Assembly: GCA_030432905.1 (NCBI GenBank)
Contig: JAUILU010000002.1
Location: forward strand, 572,084 to 636,083
Direction: 5' to 3'
Length of the DNA stretch: 64,000 nucleotides
From: Phycisphaerae bacterium
GTDB lineage: Bacteria; Planctomycetota; Phycisphaerae; Phycisphaerales; UBA1924
A program made the position numbers and the translations under genes. The stretch's first letter is position 1. The number at the start of each line of letters is the position of its first letter. Of the stretch, positions 27,477 to 39,576 are shown in pieces. Below the pieces are notes generated by a model that did not search any database, had not been told where the DNA came from, and saw only the letters and a list, made by a program, of their open reading frames with translations.

Positions 27477-28160
27477 ATGGCTGGCGACTATCTGAAACCG
27501 TATCAGCAAGCCGTCGAATCCGGCGGCACCGGCTTCGAGTCGCTGCTCTGGCGCAACAAAGAGTTCCAGCTCAAACGATTCCAGGTCCTCTGCGAGGTCG
27601 CATCGGCTGGGCTCGCGAAGCCTGACATCCCAGCGAGCCTCGACAAAATCTCGGGCCGGGTCATCGCCGACATGGGCTGCGGCAGGGCCGACCTCTGCCA
27701 GTGGCTCGGTGAACACAACGTCGAGTACGGCAAATACGTCGGTGTCGAGGGCGTGCCCGATCTCGCCGAGGTGTGCAGACAACGCATCGCCAACGAGAAC
27801 TTTCAGATGGCCGAGGTCGTTGAGAGCGACTTCGCCGCCGATCTCAAGATCTTCGAGTCACTCGTCAAGAATCACGGCGTCGAGCTGTTCCTCTTCAGCG
27901 GCTCGCTCAACACCTTCAAGCAAGACCACGCGATCGAAGTCGTGTCCGCCGCGTTCAAGGCACTTGCGGGCACGAGCGGGGGCGTGGTGTTCAACTTCCT
28001 GAGCGACCTCGTCCGCGATCCGCCCTCGCACGACACAGGCCCCGCACAGCGCTTCGACACGCTCGGCGTGTTCGCGCAGCTCTCGAAGCTGTCGGGCAAG
28101 GCCTCGCTCCGCCACGACTACCTCTCGGGCCATGACGCGACGATCGGTCTGTTTGTCTGA
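27477..28160 (+). CDS. Putative class I methyltransferase
   Basis: This is a 227-residue soluble protein. Motif I appears as VIADMGCGRADLCQWLG (about 62-78), with the acidic residue in YVGVEGVPDLAEVCRQR. A motif IV-like segment follows (ELFLFSGSLNTF), then GGVVFNFLSD. The SAM fold is likely, but the substrate is not apparent. It is the last gene of the pqi-DUF1272-kinase run. It converges on the protease gene with seven bases between stops. Confidence 0.7.
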   Translation: MAGDYLKPYQQAVESGGTGFESLLWRNKEFQLKRFQVLCEVASAGLAKPDIPASLDKISGRVIADMGCGRADLCQWLGEHNVEYGKYVGVEGVPDLAEVCRQRIANENFQMAEVVESDFAADLKIFESLVKNHGVELFLFSGSLNTFKQDHAIEVVSAAFKALAGTSGGVVFNFLSDLVRDPPSHDTGPAQRFDTLGVFAQLSKLSGKASLRHDYLSGHDATIGLFV

Positions 28161-28167
28161 TTCAGCC

Positions 28168-29649
28168 TTAGCCGCCGGTCAGGATATCGATGACATCGTC
28201 CGAGGCCTGGCTGCGGATGCCCGCGTCGTCGAGCACATCCTCGGTCGCGTCCTCGAGCTGCTGGCGGTCGAACACGAGTGTCTCGTTGGTCGTGCCGGCG
28301 AACTTGAACTCGATGTACTCGCCCTCGGCGTCGCGCAGCAGTTCAGCAAGATGCGCCAGGTTCTTGACCTTCTCGCCGTTGACACGATCGAGTACGGGCA
28401 GGATGCCCAGCGCGTATCCCTTGGTTACCCGGTGCGGGAAGAAGGGCGAGGGCAGCACGATCAGTTGCTCACCCTCGAACTCAACCTCGTCGCCGAGGCG
28501 CGTGATGATCGGGTTCCCGTTCGCCGAGAGCACACCCGCCGCCCGGCTCGCGGCCGCCGTGACGTCTGCGTAGACAGGCATGAACACCATCGGCCCGTGG
28601 ATGAGGAAGCTCGGGTAGTCGCCGTCGAGCGGCTTTTGCAACGAGTTCAGCGTGGGGGAAACCGGGAGATCGATTACGGTCTCTTCGCCCTCGCGGATGA
28701 TCGTCAAAGGCACCGTGCCCTCTTGGCCCAGCTTCGCGACGTAGTACCCGAAGTGAAGCCGGAACCCGCCGTCAACCGAGACCATGCCCCGGTTGTCGAT
28801 GTCGTGCTCGCCGATCGCCGCGATCACGTCCCATTCCTGCAGGAGCGAATCGTCGTCGGCTGACGTCACGATCAGTCCGGTGTCGCTGCTCTCAAGCCCG
28901 AGCCGCTCGCGGAGCGCCGGGTTTTCAGCGGTCTGCAGATGCGAGAACATCCGCGGGTTGCCTTCGTAGCTGCCGTCCTTGATGTCTTCGAGGAACATGT
29001 TGATCTCGTCGGTGGGGATGACGTACCCGATGTTCTCCGCCGAGGGGATGCCGCTGAACACGACACCGACGACCTTGTTGTCCACAAAGACCGGCCCGCC
29101 CGAGTTGCCCGGGTTGAGCGCGGTGTCCACCTGCAAACGCTGGCCGAGCGTGTCGTAGTTGTAGTCGGTGAACTCGAGCCTGCTGACGATGCCCTCGGTG
29201 ACCGAGAGCGCATCGCCGCCCATCGGGTAGCCGATCGCGTGGACCGTCGAGCCGATGCGTGGCATCTCCTCGGTGAACTGCGCCGGCGGGTGTGTGTCGA
29301 AGAAGCTCTCGTCCTCAAGCTTCACGAGCGCCAGGTCGATCCCCCGCGCGATCGCCACGACCTCGCCCTCGTACTTGTCCGAGCTCTGGTGGGGCTGGAC
29401 GAGGATGCGCCGGCCGTAGTTGACCACGTGGGCGTTGGTCAGGATCAGGTTGCCATCGATGATGACGCCCGAGCCGGTCGATTCGGATGGCTGCTGGCGG
29501 GTCCAGGGCTGGAAGAGGTTGGGCATCCGGGCGGTGGTGAAGATCTTGACCACGCTGTTGCGGATGGCCTCGTCCTCAGGCTGGGCCGCCGCGGGTTGGA
29601 TGAACAGCAGGCCCAGTACCAGAGCAACCAGTGAAACGCGTCCGTGCAT
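28168..29649 (-). CDS. Deg/HtrA-family serine protease, Deg9-like architecture
   Basis: This 493-residue exported protease has a signal peptide (HGRVSLVALVLGLLFIQPAAA). The trypsin-like domain carries the catalytic triad: His in ILTNAHVV, Asp in GIDLALVKL and Ser in LNPGNSGGPVFV. A PDZ domain follows (DTGLIVTSADDDSLLQEWDV). The C-terminal part (FLIHGPMVFMP, then RVTKGYALGILPVLDRVNGEKVKNL) matches the extended second PDZ arrangement of plant Deg9-type proteases rather than E. coli DegP. The ATG at 29649 has AAAGGA upstream. It probably acts in envelope protein quality control. Confidence 0.88.
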   Translation of the reverse strand: MHGRVSLVALVLGLLFIQPAAAQPEDEAIRNSVVKIFTTARMPNLFQPWTRQQPSESTGSGVIIDGNLILTNAHVVNYGRRILVQPHQSSDKYEGEVVAIARGIDLALVKLEDESFFDTHPPAQFTEEMPRIGSTVHAIGYPMGGDALSVTEGIVSRLEFTDYNYDTLGQRLQVDTALNPGNSGGPVFVDNKVVGVVFSGIPSAENIGYVIPTDEINMFLEDIKDGSYEGNPRMFSHLQTAENPALRERLGLESSDTGLIVTSADDDSLLQEWDVIAAIGEHDIDNRGMVSVDGGFRLHFGYYVAKLGQEGTVPLTIIREGEETVIDLPVSPTLNSLQKPLDGDYPSFLIHGPMVFMPVYADVTAAASRAAGVLSANGNPIITRLGDEVEFEGEQLIVLPSPFFPHRVTKGYALGILPVLDRVNGEKVKNLAHLAELLRDAEGEYIEFKFAGTTNETLVFDRQQLEDATEDVLDDAGIRSQASDDVIDILTGG

Positions 29650-29750
29650 CGGTAGAGTCCTTTCGGGGGAGTTCGTGTCCGTCTGCCTCAGGGGATGGTA
29701 CCGCCTCAGATTCCCCGCGCGGCAGGGCCTTGCCGAGCTATCATCTCCGC

Positions 29751-30485
29751 ATGGCAACAATCCTCGTTCTCCAGCACAGCAAAGTCGGAGTCGGACGCCT
29801 TGGCGCCACGCTCCGTGACCACGGCTTCACCCTCGACATCCGCAAGGTCGCCATCCCCGTCGAAAGCGGGGGAGACCCGATGCCCGAGAGCCTTCACGGC
29901 TACCAAGGTGTGCTCGCACTCGGCGGGCCCGCTTCGCCCGACCAGAACGACGACTGGATCCTCAAGGAGATCGAACTCCTCAAGGAAGCCCACGCCAAGG
30001 ACATGCCATTGATCGGCATCTGCCTCGGGCACCAGCTCATCGCGCGCGCCCTCGGCGGCGAGGTCGGCAGGATGAACAAACCCGAGTGGGGCTTTGAAAC
30101 CATCAACCTCACCAACCAGGGCCAGATCGATTCCACGCTCGGCGGCATCCCGTGGTCGGCGCCGCAATTCCAATCGCACGCCTACGAGGTCACCACACCG
30201 CCGCCCGGCGCAACCGTGCTCGCCAAGAACGACGCCTGCGGCGTGCAGTGCTTCCGCGCAGGACAACGCACGTTCGGCTTCCAGTTCCACTTCGAGGTCG
30301 ATGGGCCGATGCTCGAGTACTACGAATCGGTCGATCAGGAACTGATGGCCGAGGCCGGCGTGACGAGCTCAAACTTCAGAGCGCAGGCCGTCGAGCACTA
30401 CGACATGTTCGCCCGCGTCGCCGAGCGCCTCTGCGTCAACCTCGTCACCTACGCCTTCCCATTCAAAACGCTGACCCACGCGTAA
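29751..30485 (+). CDS. Class I glutamine amidotransferase (GMP-synthase-like domain)
   Basis: This 244-residue stand-alone GATase1 protein has the nucleophile elbow GICLGHQL (Cys) and the His-Glu pair in GFQFHFEVDG. It therefore keeps the Cys-His-Glu triad that releases ammonia from glutamine or cleaves gamma-glutamyl compounds. No synthetase domain is attached. Stand-alone members act on gamma-glutamyl substrates or remain uncharacterised. I chose the ATG at 29751 (MATILVLQHSKVG) over an upstream frame. The glycosylase gene begins six bases after its stop, so the two are probably cotranscribed. Confidence 0.82.
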   Translation: MATILVLQHSKVGVGRLGATLRDHGFTLDIRKVAIPVESGGDPMPESLHGYQGVLALGGPASPDQNDDWILKEIELLKEAHAKDMPLIGICLGHQLIARALGGEVGRMNKPEWGFETINLTNQGQIDSTLGGIPWSAPQFQSHAYEVTTPPPGATVLAKNDACGVQCFRAGQRTFGFQFHFEVDGPMLEYYESVDQELMAEAGVTSSNFRAQAVEHYDMFARVAERLCVNLVTYAFPFKTLTHA

Positions 30486-30490
30486 CGCCG

Positions 30491-31423
30491 ATGGGTTCGA
30501 GGCTGACGATCACGACACCGAGCGACTACGACCTGACGCGCGATGTCTGTTCCTACGGCTACTTCGTGCTCGCACCCAATCTCTGGGACACCAAGAAAAA
30601 CACGCTAACCAGACAGCTCAACCTCGAAACCGGCCCGGCGACGGTTGTGCTCTCGCAATCGCTGCGCGGCAAACTCTCAGCTGTGTTCGACCGGAAACTC
30701 GAGCGCACAGAGCAGACACAGGCCCGAGCCCAGATATCCCGGATGCTCCGCCTCAACGAGGACGCCTCGCATTCCAAGGCCTTCCACAAAGCCGACCCGC
30801 GCTGGAAGAAATCGGGCAGGGCGAGGCTCTTCCGCTCGCCGACGCTATTCGAGGATGTAATCAAAACCGTCACGAGCTGCAACGTCGCCTGGCCCAGCAC
30901 CGTCAACATGAACAAGCAGATGTGCAAGCACCTCGGCAAGGGCGGCTGCTTTCCGACCGAGGCCAGAGTCTCACGCACACGCGTCGGCACGCTCCGTGGC
31001 CGATGCAGAGTCGGCTACCGCGACCAGCGCATCCTCGACCTCGCCAAGCTCTTTCACAAGGGCGAGATCGACGAAGCATGGCTCGAAAGTCCGAGCACCG
31101 ACGACACTGACGTTTTCGACTTTCTCAAGACCCTGCCCGGCATCGGTCCCTACGCCGCGGGCAACATCATGATGCTGCTCGGCAGGTACTCAAGACTCGC
31201 CATCGACACCGAGACCATCCGCCACGGCAAAGCCGCCCTCGGCATGACCGGCACCGACAGACAGATCACAAAGAAACTCGAAGCCCACTACGAGCCCTTT
31301 GGAGAGTTCAAGTTCAAGAGCTACTGGTTCGAGCTTTGGACCTTCTACGAAACAAAGCAGGGCCCGAGCGAAACCTGGGATCGCGAAGAAACCGCCACCG
31401 CCTTCACAGCGGCGAACTTCTAA
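30491..31423 (+). CDS. HhH-GPD superfamily DNA glycosylase (AlkA/OGG-like)
   Basis: This 310-residue base-excision-repair enzyme has a helix-hairpin-helix LKTLPGIGPYAAGNIMMLLG (about 214-233). The invariant catalytic Asp follows in LAIDTE. The N-terminal half (YGYFVLAPNLWD, RARLFRSPTLFEDVIKTVTSCN) matches the AlkA/OGG1-type fold, with the conserved W/F-rich strand and the EDVIKTV helix. Which damaged base it removes is uncertain. It follows the amidotransferase gene by five bases and converges on the zinc-ribbon gene 13 bases beyond. Confidence 0.8.
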   Translation: MGSRLTITTPSDYDLTRDVCSYGYFVLAPNLWDTKKNTLTRQLNLETGPATVVLSQSLRGKLSAVFDRKLERTEQTQARAQISRMLRLNEDASHSKAFHKADPRWKKSGRARLFRSPTLFEDVIKTVTSCNVAWPSTVNMNKQMCKHLGKGGCFPTEARVSRTRVGTLRGRCRVGYRDQRILDLAKLFHKGEIDEAWLESPSTDDTDVFDFLKTLPGIGPYAAGNIMMLLGRYSRLAIDTETIRHGKAALGMTGTDRQITKKLEAHYEPFGEFKFKSYWFELWTFYETKQGPSETWDREETATAFTAANF

Positions 31424-31436
31424 ACTGCAAATCGAT

Positions 31437-31790
31437 TCAGGCGTGGAGCGTCTCGGGGTAGATCGAGCGGTTGGTGTGCTCATCGATCCGGCGCATGCCC
31501 TCCGGGCCGGGTCCTTTCTCGATCGCCGCCATACACAGCTCGCCGCAAGCTGTGCAGCGCGTCGCGGTGCGTTTGCTCTTGCTGGCGGCTCCGAACCGGA
31601 TGATGCCCGCCTCGGTCGCCGGTCGCCAGCTCTCGCACTTCGTGCAACGGATGATCCAGCCGGTCGCTGTGTCACCCCCCGCGGCGCTGATCTCGCGGGC
31701 CCTGCCGGCCGCCTTCTCGACCGCGATGACGATCACCGTCATAAAAACAACGGCACCGAGCGAGATGAGCACAATGGTTCCCGTGTCCAC
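31437..31790 (-). CDS. Membrane-anchored zinc-ribbon protein, unknown function
   Basis: This 117-residue protein has an N-terminal transmembrane helix (TIVLISLGAVVFMTVIVIAV) and a cytoplasmic or periplasmic zinc ribbon with CTKCESW and CTACGELC. The C-terminus is HTNRSIYPETLHA. The GTG at 31790 is preceded by AGGAG seven bases away; an ATG 13 codons upstream is open but has no such site. I recognise no named family. It is divergent from the sulfotransferase gene. Confidence 0.6.
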   Translation of the reverse strand: MDTGTIVLISLGAVVFMTVIVIAVEKAAGRAREISAAGGDTATGWIIRCTKCESWRPATEAGIIRFGAASKSKRTATRCTACGELCMAAIEKGPGPEGMRRIDEHTNRSIYPETLHA

Positions 31791-31919
31791 GGCAGAGCTC
31801 CTGCGAACGCACTCTGAGCGTCCAGCCATTTATTGGTAACCCAAGCTTCCCGCTTTCACAACCACGAACCGAGGCCAACTCCAAATATCGGGGCCCGATC
31901 TGGCCGATGACGTCCCAGA

Positions 31920-32876
31920 ATGAACGCCGACCCACCCTCATCCCGCGACCGCGCCAAGCTGCTCATCCACGTGGGCCTGCACAAGACGGGCACCACCTGG
32001 CTTCAGGACCGCGTCTTCGTCAACAACAAGCTCGGCTTCGAATCCCCCTGGGGCCCGATGGCCTCCCCGGCTGTCGCCGAGTTCATGCTCGTCGATCCGC
32101 TCGCGTTCAACGCGCAGGAAACACTCGACCGCCTCGGCCCCGACATCGACGCCGCCCGCGCCAAGGGCTACATCCCAGTCCTCTCGCACGAGGGTCTCTC
32201 GTCCCGCCCCGTCCGCGGCACGTACTACGCGCCGACCGTCGCCAAGCGACTCAAAGATGTCTTCCCCGATGCCCGCGTCGTCATCGGCATCCGCGAGCAA
32301 AGAGGCATGATCCTCTCGCTCTACCGCCAGTTCGTCCGCAACGGGGGCGTGTACTCGCTCAAGCAGTTCATCGGGACCGGCAACGAACAGCCCGGCTGGT
32401 CGCCGCTGTGCCGGCTCGACTTCTTCCACTACGACCGCTTCCTGCGACTCTACCAAGACCTGTTCGGCGCGGACAACGTCCTCGTCCAGCCGCTCGAGTT
32501 GCTGCGTGATGACGAGCCGGTGTACCTCAAACGCCTGCTCGATTTCGCGGGAAGCTCGGGCGACCCCAAAGACCTCGGCCAAGCCGGCGCCTCGAACGTC
32601 GGCTGGGGCGGGCAGACGCTCGAACTCTTCCGCTTCTTCAGCAGATTCGCCGTCCGCAACCCGCTCGGCCCAAAGCAGCCCTGGAGCGTCCGCAACGCGC
32701 AGCGCGTCTGCTACAAAGTCGACGGCATCATCCCGAAGTCACGCCACAAGAAGATCGAAGCGCGCTGGAAGTCCTACATCGCCGACCGCTGCACGGGCAG
32801 ATTTGAAGAAAGCAACAAGGCTCTCGCTGACCTGACCGGCCTCGATCTCGGTTCGATGGGTTACCCGGTCGGCTGA
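31920..32876 (+). CDS. Sulfotransferase-family protein
   Basis: This 318-residue protein starts with a 5'-phosphosulfate-binding loop, [16 protein letters not shown] (about 14-29), typical of PAPS-dependent sulfotransferases. The rest shows [24 protein letters not shown], which fits the 3'-phosphate binding helix (an R...S pattern), and a late [17 protein letters not shown]. Such enzymes sulfate glycans, lipids or small molecules. The acceptor is unknown and no PAPS synthesis genes are adjacent. Its last 16 bases overlap the convergent carB gene. Confidence 0.75.
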   Translation: MNADPPSSRDRAKLLIHVGLHKTGTTWLQDRVFVNNKLGFESPWGPMASPAVAEFMLVDPLAFNAQETLDRLGPDIDAARAKGYIPVLSHEGLSSRPVRGTYYAPTVAKRLKDVFPDARVVIGIREQRGMILSLYRQFVRNGGVYSLKQFIGTGNEQPGWSPLCRLDFFHYDRFLRLYQDLFGADNVLVQPLELLRDDEPVYLKRLLDFAGSSGDPKDLGQAGASNVGWGGQTLELFRFFSRFAVRNPLGPKQPWSVRNAQRVCYKVDGIIPKSRHKKIEARWKSYIADRCTGRFEESNKALADLTGLDLGSMGYPVG

Positions 32877-35800
32877 GTCGTCCGGGCGCTCGCGTAGTCC
32901 TGCAGCGCCGCCACACCCCAATCGCCCGCCCTCAGCGCCTGGATCGCGTCGACCGCTGCCTGTGCGCCCGTGATCGTCGTGATGATCGGGACCGCGAGCC
33001 GAACCGTCGCCGCCCGGATCGCGCCCTCGTCCGTGCCGAACCCGGAAACCGTCGGCGTGTTGATCACAAGCTGGATCTTGCCGTCGGTCATCAGGTCGAT
33101 TACGTTGGGCCTTGCGCCCGCCGAGAGTTTTTCCAAGACGATCGGCTTGAGCGCGTGCTTGGCCAGCGCCTCGGCTGTGCCCTTTGTTGCGTAGACCGTA
33201 AAGCCCATCGCCATCAGCGTCCGCGTGAGGGGCACGATCTCCTGCTTGTCGCCCTCACGCACCGAGATGAACACGCCGCCCTCGCTCGGCAGCTTCACAC
33301 CCGCAGACATCGAGGCCTTCAGCACCGCCACCGGCAGCGACACATCGATGCCCATCACCTCGCCCGTCGAACGCATCTCAGGCCCGAGCACAACATCAAC
33401 ACCCGGGAACCTGTTGAACGGGAACACTGATTCTTTCACCGCGTGCACGCCGGCAAAGTCAACTTCATGCGCGCCGAGTTCCTCAATCGTCGAACCCATC
33501 ATCACCTTCGACGCGATCGAGGCCCAGGGCACGTGCTTGGCCTTGCCAACAAACGGCACCGTCCGGCTCGCACGCGGGTTCACCTCGATGATGTAGATCC
33601 GGTCGTCCTTGATCGCCATCTGCACGTTCATCAGCCCGCACACGTTCAGACTCTCGGCGAGCCTTCGCGCGGTCGTCCGCACGCGCTCAACAACCGAACC
33701 ACCGAGCGACCATGGCGGGATCGTGCACGAGCTGTCGCCCGAGTGCACGCCGGCTTGCTCTATGTGCTCCATCAACCCGCACACCAGAGCCGTGCCTTTG
33801 CCGTCACGGAAATCGGCGACCACATCGACATCGACCTCGGTCGCCGAGGCGAGGAACTGGTCGATCAGGATCGGCGCATCATCCAGCCCCGAAACGTCCA
33901 CAGCGCTGGCCATGTACTTCTTGAGCGAGGCCTCGTCCGAGCAGATTTCCATGCCCCGCCCGCCGAGCACGTAGCTCGGCCTGACCAGCACCGGGTACCC
34001 GATCGAGTTTGCGATCTTGACCGCATCCTCCAGCGATCTGGCGATGCCCGACGCGGGCCGTTCGAGCCCGAGCCGTTCGAGCAGCTCGTCGAACCTCTCC
34101 CGGTCTTCGGCAAGATCGATCGAGTCCAACGCCGTCCCGAGCAGCGGCACGCCAGCGCTCGTCAGCCCGTGCGCAAGATTCAGGGGCGTTTGCCCGCCGA
34201 GCTGAACGATCGTCCCGAGCACGCTCTTGTGCGCCTCGTTGAGAGTCTCGATCACATTCAGCGTGTCTTCGAGCGTCAAGGGCTCAAAGAACAGCAAGTC
34301 GCTTGTGTCGTAGTCGGTGCTCACCGTTTCCGGGTTGCAGTTGATCATGACCGACTCGTGCCCGAGCTCACGTGCCGCCAGCGAGGCGTGCACACAGCAG
34401 TAGTCGAACTCGATCCCCTGCCCGATCCGGTTCGGCCCGCCGCCCAAGATGACGACCTTGTCTTTGTCCGTAATCCGCACCTCGGACTCGGCCACCGCGC
34501 CGCCCAGGCCGAACTCGTACGTCGAGTAGTAGTAGGGCGTGACCGCCTCAAACTCCGCCGCGCACGTATCGACCAGCTTGTACACGGGCCTGATCCCAAG
34601 CCCCTCGCGGTGGCGGCGCACCTTGAGAATGCTTTCCGTGCTGATCGTCCCAAGGTACAGATTCGCGAGCTGCGCATCGGAATACCCGAGTCTCTTCGCC
34701 TCGGCGAGTGTTCCCGCCGTCAGCTCATCGAGCGACGCGTGCGCCGTCAGCCTGTCTTCAAACTCGACAAGCTGCGCGAACTGATCAAGGAAGAACGGGT
34801 CGATCCGTGTCAGTTCGTTGATGCGCTCGAGTGTCCAGCCCATCTTCATCGCGTAGCGGATGTAGTACATCCGGCCCTGGCTCGGCACGCTCAGCTTCCG
34901 CACCAGCTTGTCATCCGCGATGGGCCACTCGCCGCCCTCGCTGCGACTGGCGCTCAGCCACTTATCGTTCTTGTCGAGCCCGAGCCCGTATCGCTTCACA
35001 TCGAGCGAGCGGATGCCCTTCTGGAAGCTCTCTTTGAATGTCCGACCGATTGACATCACCTCGCCGACCGACTTCATCTGCGTTGTCAGCGTCTCGTCAG
35101 CCTCCGGGAACTTCTCAAACGTCCACCGCGGGATTTTCGTGACGACGTAGTCAATCGTCGGCTCAAAGCACGCGCTCGTGGTGCCCGTGATGTCGTTGCG
35201 CAGCTCGTCGAGCGTGTAGCCCACCGCCAGCTGAGCCGCGATCTTGGCGATCGGGAAGCCCGTCGCCTTCGAGGCCAGCGCCGAGCTTCGGCTCACGCGA
35301 GGGTTCATCTCGATGACGACCATCTCGAACTTTCCATCCTTCGGGTTCGGGTTGACCGCGAACTGCACGTTCGACCCGCCCGTTTCCACGCCGACCGCCC
35401 GCATGACCGCAAGCGCCGCGTCACGCAGCGCCTGGTATTCCTTGTCGGTCAGCGTCAGAATCGGCGCCACGGTGATCGAGTCGCCCGTGTGCACACCCAT
35501 CGCGTCGATGTTCTCGATGCCGCAGACGATGATGCAGTTGTCGTTGGCGTCGCGGATGACCTCGAGCTCGTATTCCTTCCACCCGATCAGGCTCTTGTCG
35601 ACCTGGACCTGTGTGATCATCGAGGCGTCGAGCCCGCGCTGGACAAGGTCGCGGTACTCCTCGGCGTTGTACGCGATCCCGCCGCCGAAACCGCCGAGCG
35701 TGAACGCCGGTCGCACGATCGCCGGCAGCCCGATCTCGTCCATGATGCCGACCGCTTCTTGCAGCGATTCAACAGTCTGAGCCGGGGGCGTCTTTAGCCC

Positions 35801-36232
35801 GATCTGCTTGCAGATCTGCGCGAACTCCTCGCGGTCCTCAGCGCGGTGGATGACCTCGCGCGTCGCGCCGATCATCTCAACGCCGAGCTCTTCCAGCACA
35901 CCTGCGTCGTGCAGCGCGCACGCGCAGTTGAGCCCCGTCTGACCGCCGAGCGTGGGCAGCAGCGCGTCGATCGGCGTGCCGAGCTCGCGTTCTTTCTCGA
36001 TGATCTTCCGGACCGCCTCGGGCGTGATCGGCTCGATGTACGTCCGGTCGGAAAACGCCGGGTCCGTCATGATGGTCGCCGGGTTCGAGTTGACCAGCAC
36101 CACCCGGTAGCCCTCGGCCCTGAGCGCCTTGCACGCCTGGGTCCCCGAATAGTCGAACTCGCAGCCTTGGCCGATCACAATCGGACCCGAGCCGATGAGC
36201 AGGATCGTGCGGATATCGTCGCGCTTTGGCAT
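32861..36232 (-). CDS. carB: Carbamoyl-phosphate synthase large subunit
   Basis: This enzyme makes carbamoyl phosphate from bicarbonate, ammonia and two ATP for pyrimidine and arginine synthesis. At 1123 residues it is somewhat longer than the E. coli enzyme. The N-terminus is [20 protein letters not shown] with [17 protein letters not shown]. Two ATP-grasp halves follow ([13 protein letters not shown] and [13 protein letters not shown]), then the C-terminal MGS-like allosteric domain ([27 protein letters not shown]). I chose the ATG at 36232; 46 further open codons upstream do not look coding. The small subunit is not in this window. Confidence 0.96.
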   Translation of the reverse strand: MPKRDDIRTILLIGSGPIVIGQGCEFDYSGTQACKALRAEGYRVVLVNSNPATIMTDPAFSDRTYIEPITPEAVRKIIEKERELGTPIDALLPTLGGQTGLNCACALHDAGVLEELGVEMIGATREVIHRAEDREEFAQICKQIGLKTPPAQTVESLQEAVGIMDEIGLPAIVRPAFTLGGFGGGIAYNAEEYRDLVQRGLDASMITQVQVDKSLIGWKEYELEVIRDANDNCIIVCGIENIDAMGVHTGDSITVAPILTLTDKEYQALRDAALAVMRAVGVETGGSNVQFAVNPNPKDGKFEMVVIEMNPRVSRSSALASKATGFPIAKIAAQLAVGYTLDELRNDITGTTSACFEPTIDYVVTKIPRWTFEKFPEADETLTTQMKSVGEVMSIGRTFKESFQKGIRSLDVKRYGLGLDKNDKWLSASRSEGGEWPIADDKLVRKLSVPSQGRMYYIRYAMKMGWTLERINELTRIDPFFLDQFAQLVEFEDRLTAHASLDELTAGTLAEAKRLGYSDAQLANLYLGTISTESILKVRRHREGLGIRPVYKLVDTCAAEFEAVTPYYYSTYEFGLGGAVAESEVRITDKDKVVILGGGPNRIGQGIEFDYCCVHASLAARELGHESVMINCNPETVSTDYDTSDLLFFEPLTLEDTLNVIETLNEAHKSVLGTIVQLGGQTPLNLAHGLTSAGVPLLGTALDSIDLAEDRERFDELLERLGLERPASGIARSLEDAVKIANSIGYPVLVRPSYVLGGRGMEICSDEASLKKYMASAVDVSGLDDAPILIDQFLASATEVDVDVVADFRDGKGTALVCGLMEHIEQAGVHSGDSSCTIPPWSLGGSVVERVRTTARRLAESLNVCGLMNVQMAIKDDRIYIIEVNPRASRTVPFVGKAKHVPWASIASKVMMGSTIEELGAHEVDFAGVHAVKESVFPFNRFPGVDVVLGPEMRSTGEVMGIDVSLPVAVLKASMSAGVKLPSEGGVFISVREGDKQEIVPLTRTLMAMGFTVYATKGTAEALAKHALKPIVLEKLSAGARPNVIDLMTDGKIQLVINTPTVSGFGTDEGAIRAATVRLAVPIITTITGAQAAVDAIQALRAGDWGVAALQDYASARTTQPTG

Positions 36233-36537
36233 CTCTGGGCGGTCTCCCAGCCGCGAGGCGGATTCGGTCCTCGCAAACTCAACGAGCGTAGGCCGATGCA
36301 CACGCGGTTTGTGATTTTGAGGCCTTCTGGGCCTCATGTCTTCACAATAGAAACAGGCCGATCGGGCCACGGGAACAGAAAAACAATGGCCGTAAATGCC
36401 GCTCAGGGTGCCGGTTATCGGCCATCTGACAGCTTCCAGGCCCGATTCTGGCGGAATCCTCGCTCCCGCTGAACCGCAGCCGCCCGCCGGTCGTTGATAG
36501 AGTTGTCCTGACAGATTCCACGGAGGGGTACGCGTCT
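36233..36537. other. Intergenic region between divergent carB and glmS
   Basis: These 305 bases hold the promoters of both genes. The one structure I can point to is GAGGCC (36319-36324) paired with GGCCTC (36330-36335) around five bases. On the carB strand it is followed by AAAA rather than T, so it is not a terminator there. GGAGG precedes glmS at about 36521-36525. I see no glmS ribozyme and no convincing pyrimidine attenuator. Confidence 0.4.
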
Positions 36538-38367
<1,830 letters not shown>

Positions 38368-38371
38368 AGCG

Positions 38372-39532
38372 TTACCCGTCGCGCCGCATCATCGCCATAA
38401 GCCTGTGCGTCGATGGGCGTTTCATTTCTGCCGACAACGCGAACGCCGCCGCGGCGAGACCGACCGTGCTCTTCTGCAGACTGGTTAGTTCAAAGAAATC
38501 GTCCGCAAACAGCAGCGTCGTCAGCACGAGCACCGTCGATGCCCAGCCCTGCTCGTAAACGCCGAGCCACGATGTTGCCGGGTAGTTCACGCGCCGGCCC
38601 GACGAGAACCAGTTGATCCCGACCCAGCCCGCAACGAGATGCACATCGCCCGCGAACACGCCGGCGATCATGACAAACGCGAACTGCGCCGTCGTCAGCT
38701 CGATCGAGCACAACGAGACAGTGATCGTAGCAGCGATCGGAACGAGCAGCGCGTGCGCCGTAAAGGCAAGCCGGGTCTTGACGCGCTGTCCGATCGGAGA
38801 AGTCCACGACAGCATCAAGCCGAGCCCCATCGCCGTGGCCGCGGCCCAGGCGGGCTTGTGTGCGCCACCAACCGCGAGCATCGCAAGCGCCACCACGAGC
38901 GATCCCGCCCCGACACTCCAGCGCCACCTTCCCCTGCTCCAGCACGTCCCGCCCGCGAGCACGCCGCCGACCGCGACGGACTCGGCAAGCTCTAAGCCCA
39001 GGAGCTTCCGCGCGATGACCGCCCAGAGCAGAGCCGTCAACAGACCCGCAAGTAGCCCGATGCGAAACCCGACAACGCCCGGAGCGAAGCCCACCCAGCA
39101 GCCAAGCATCAACGCGCAAAGCCCGAGTGCCGAGGCGAGCGCCAGTGGCAGATACTTAAACCGCATGCGTTCGAGCGTGACCGCGGCCTTGAGCGCCGAT
39201 TCTTTCGCGTCGTTCATCGAGATCGCCTCGTACAACGCGACTCGGCTGACGCCGGATGAAATGAGCGCAGCCTCGTCCTCAACCCGGTCGTGGACAAACG
39301 CATCGAGCGCGGCTTCTTCCTCGACCGCCCCGACATTGAGCTGTCTGTAGATTCCCGGCGCGACAGAACCCAGTACACCGGGTCCGAGCGCAATTCCTGC
39401 GCACACTCCACCAACAACGCCGGCTCCACGCCAGTCGAACCTCAAAACACGCCTGCCAAGTGTGAACGTCAGCGCCCACGACAAGCCGATAGCCAGAATA
39501 AGGCGGATCACAAGGGCAACGTCGGCGCTCAT
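38372..39532 (-). CDS. Multi-pass membrane protein, CPA2 antiporter-like
   Basis: This protein of about 386 residues has ten or more hydrophobic helices. After the first helices the segment GGVCAGIALGPGVLGSVAP closely follows the AGxxLGPxxLG signature of CPA2/Kef-type cation:proton antiporters. Other features are a long charged loop (EEEAALDAFVHDRVEDEAALI) and late helices FAGDVHLVAGWVGINWF and WASTVLVLTTLLFADDFFELT. The usual paired-Asp ion-binding motif is not clearly visible. Either it is a divergent member or it has changed function. No TrkA/RCK domain is attached. Confidence 0.55.
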   Translation of the reverse strand: MSADVALVIRLILAIGLSWALTFTLGRRVLRFDWRGAGVVGGVCAGIALGPGVLGSVAPGIYRQLNVGAVEEEAALDAFVHDRVEDEAALISSGVSRVALYEAISMNDAKESALKAAVTLERMRFKYLPLALASALGLCALMLGCWVGFAPGVVGFRIGLLAGLLTALLWAVIARKLLGLELAESVAVGGVLAGGTCWSRGRWRWSVGAGSLVVALAMLAVGGAHKPAWAAATAMGLGLMLSWTSPIGQRVKTRLAFTAHALLVPIAATITVSLCSIELTTAQFAFVMIAGVFAGDVHLVAGWVGINWFSSGRRVNYPATSWLGVYEQGWASTVLVLTTLLFADDFFELTSLQKSTVGLAAAAFALSAEMKRPSTHRLMAMMRRDG

Positions 39533-39576
39533 AGCCCGAGTCTACGTCCCTTCCGCTTGTTCGATGGAGTACGCAG

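Noticed and set aside
33443..35053. Long plus-strand ORF inside carB
   Set aside because: Antisense shadow; carB has full-length conserved motifs in the other strand.
36319..36335. Hairpin GAGGCC/GGCCTC upstream of carB as an attenuator
   Set aside because: Stem is only six pairs and is followed by AAAA on the carB strand, with no leader ORF or T tract, so termination is unlikely.
36370..36537. glmS ribozyme upstream of glmS
   Set aside because: No recognisable ribozyme core sequence; such ribozymes are known mainly from Firmicutes.
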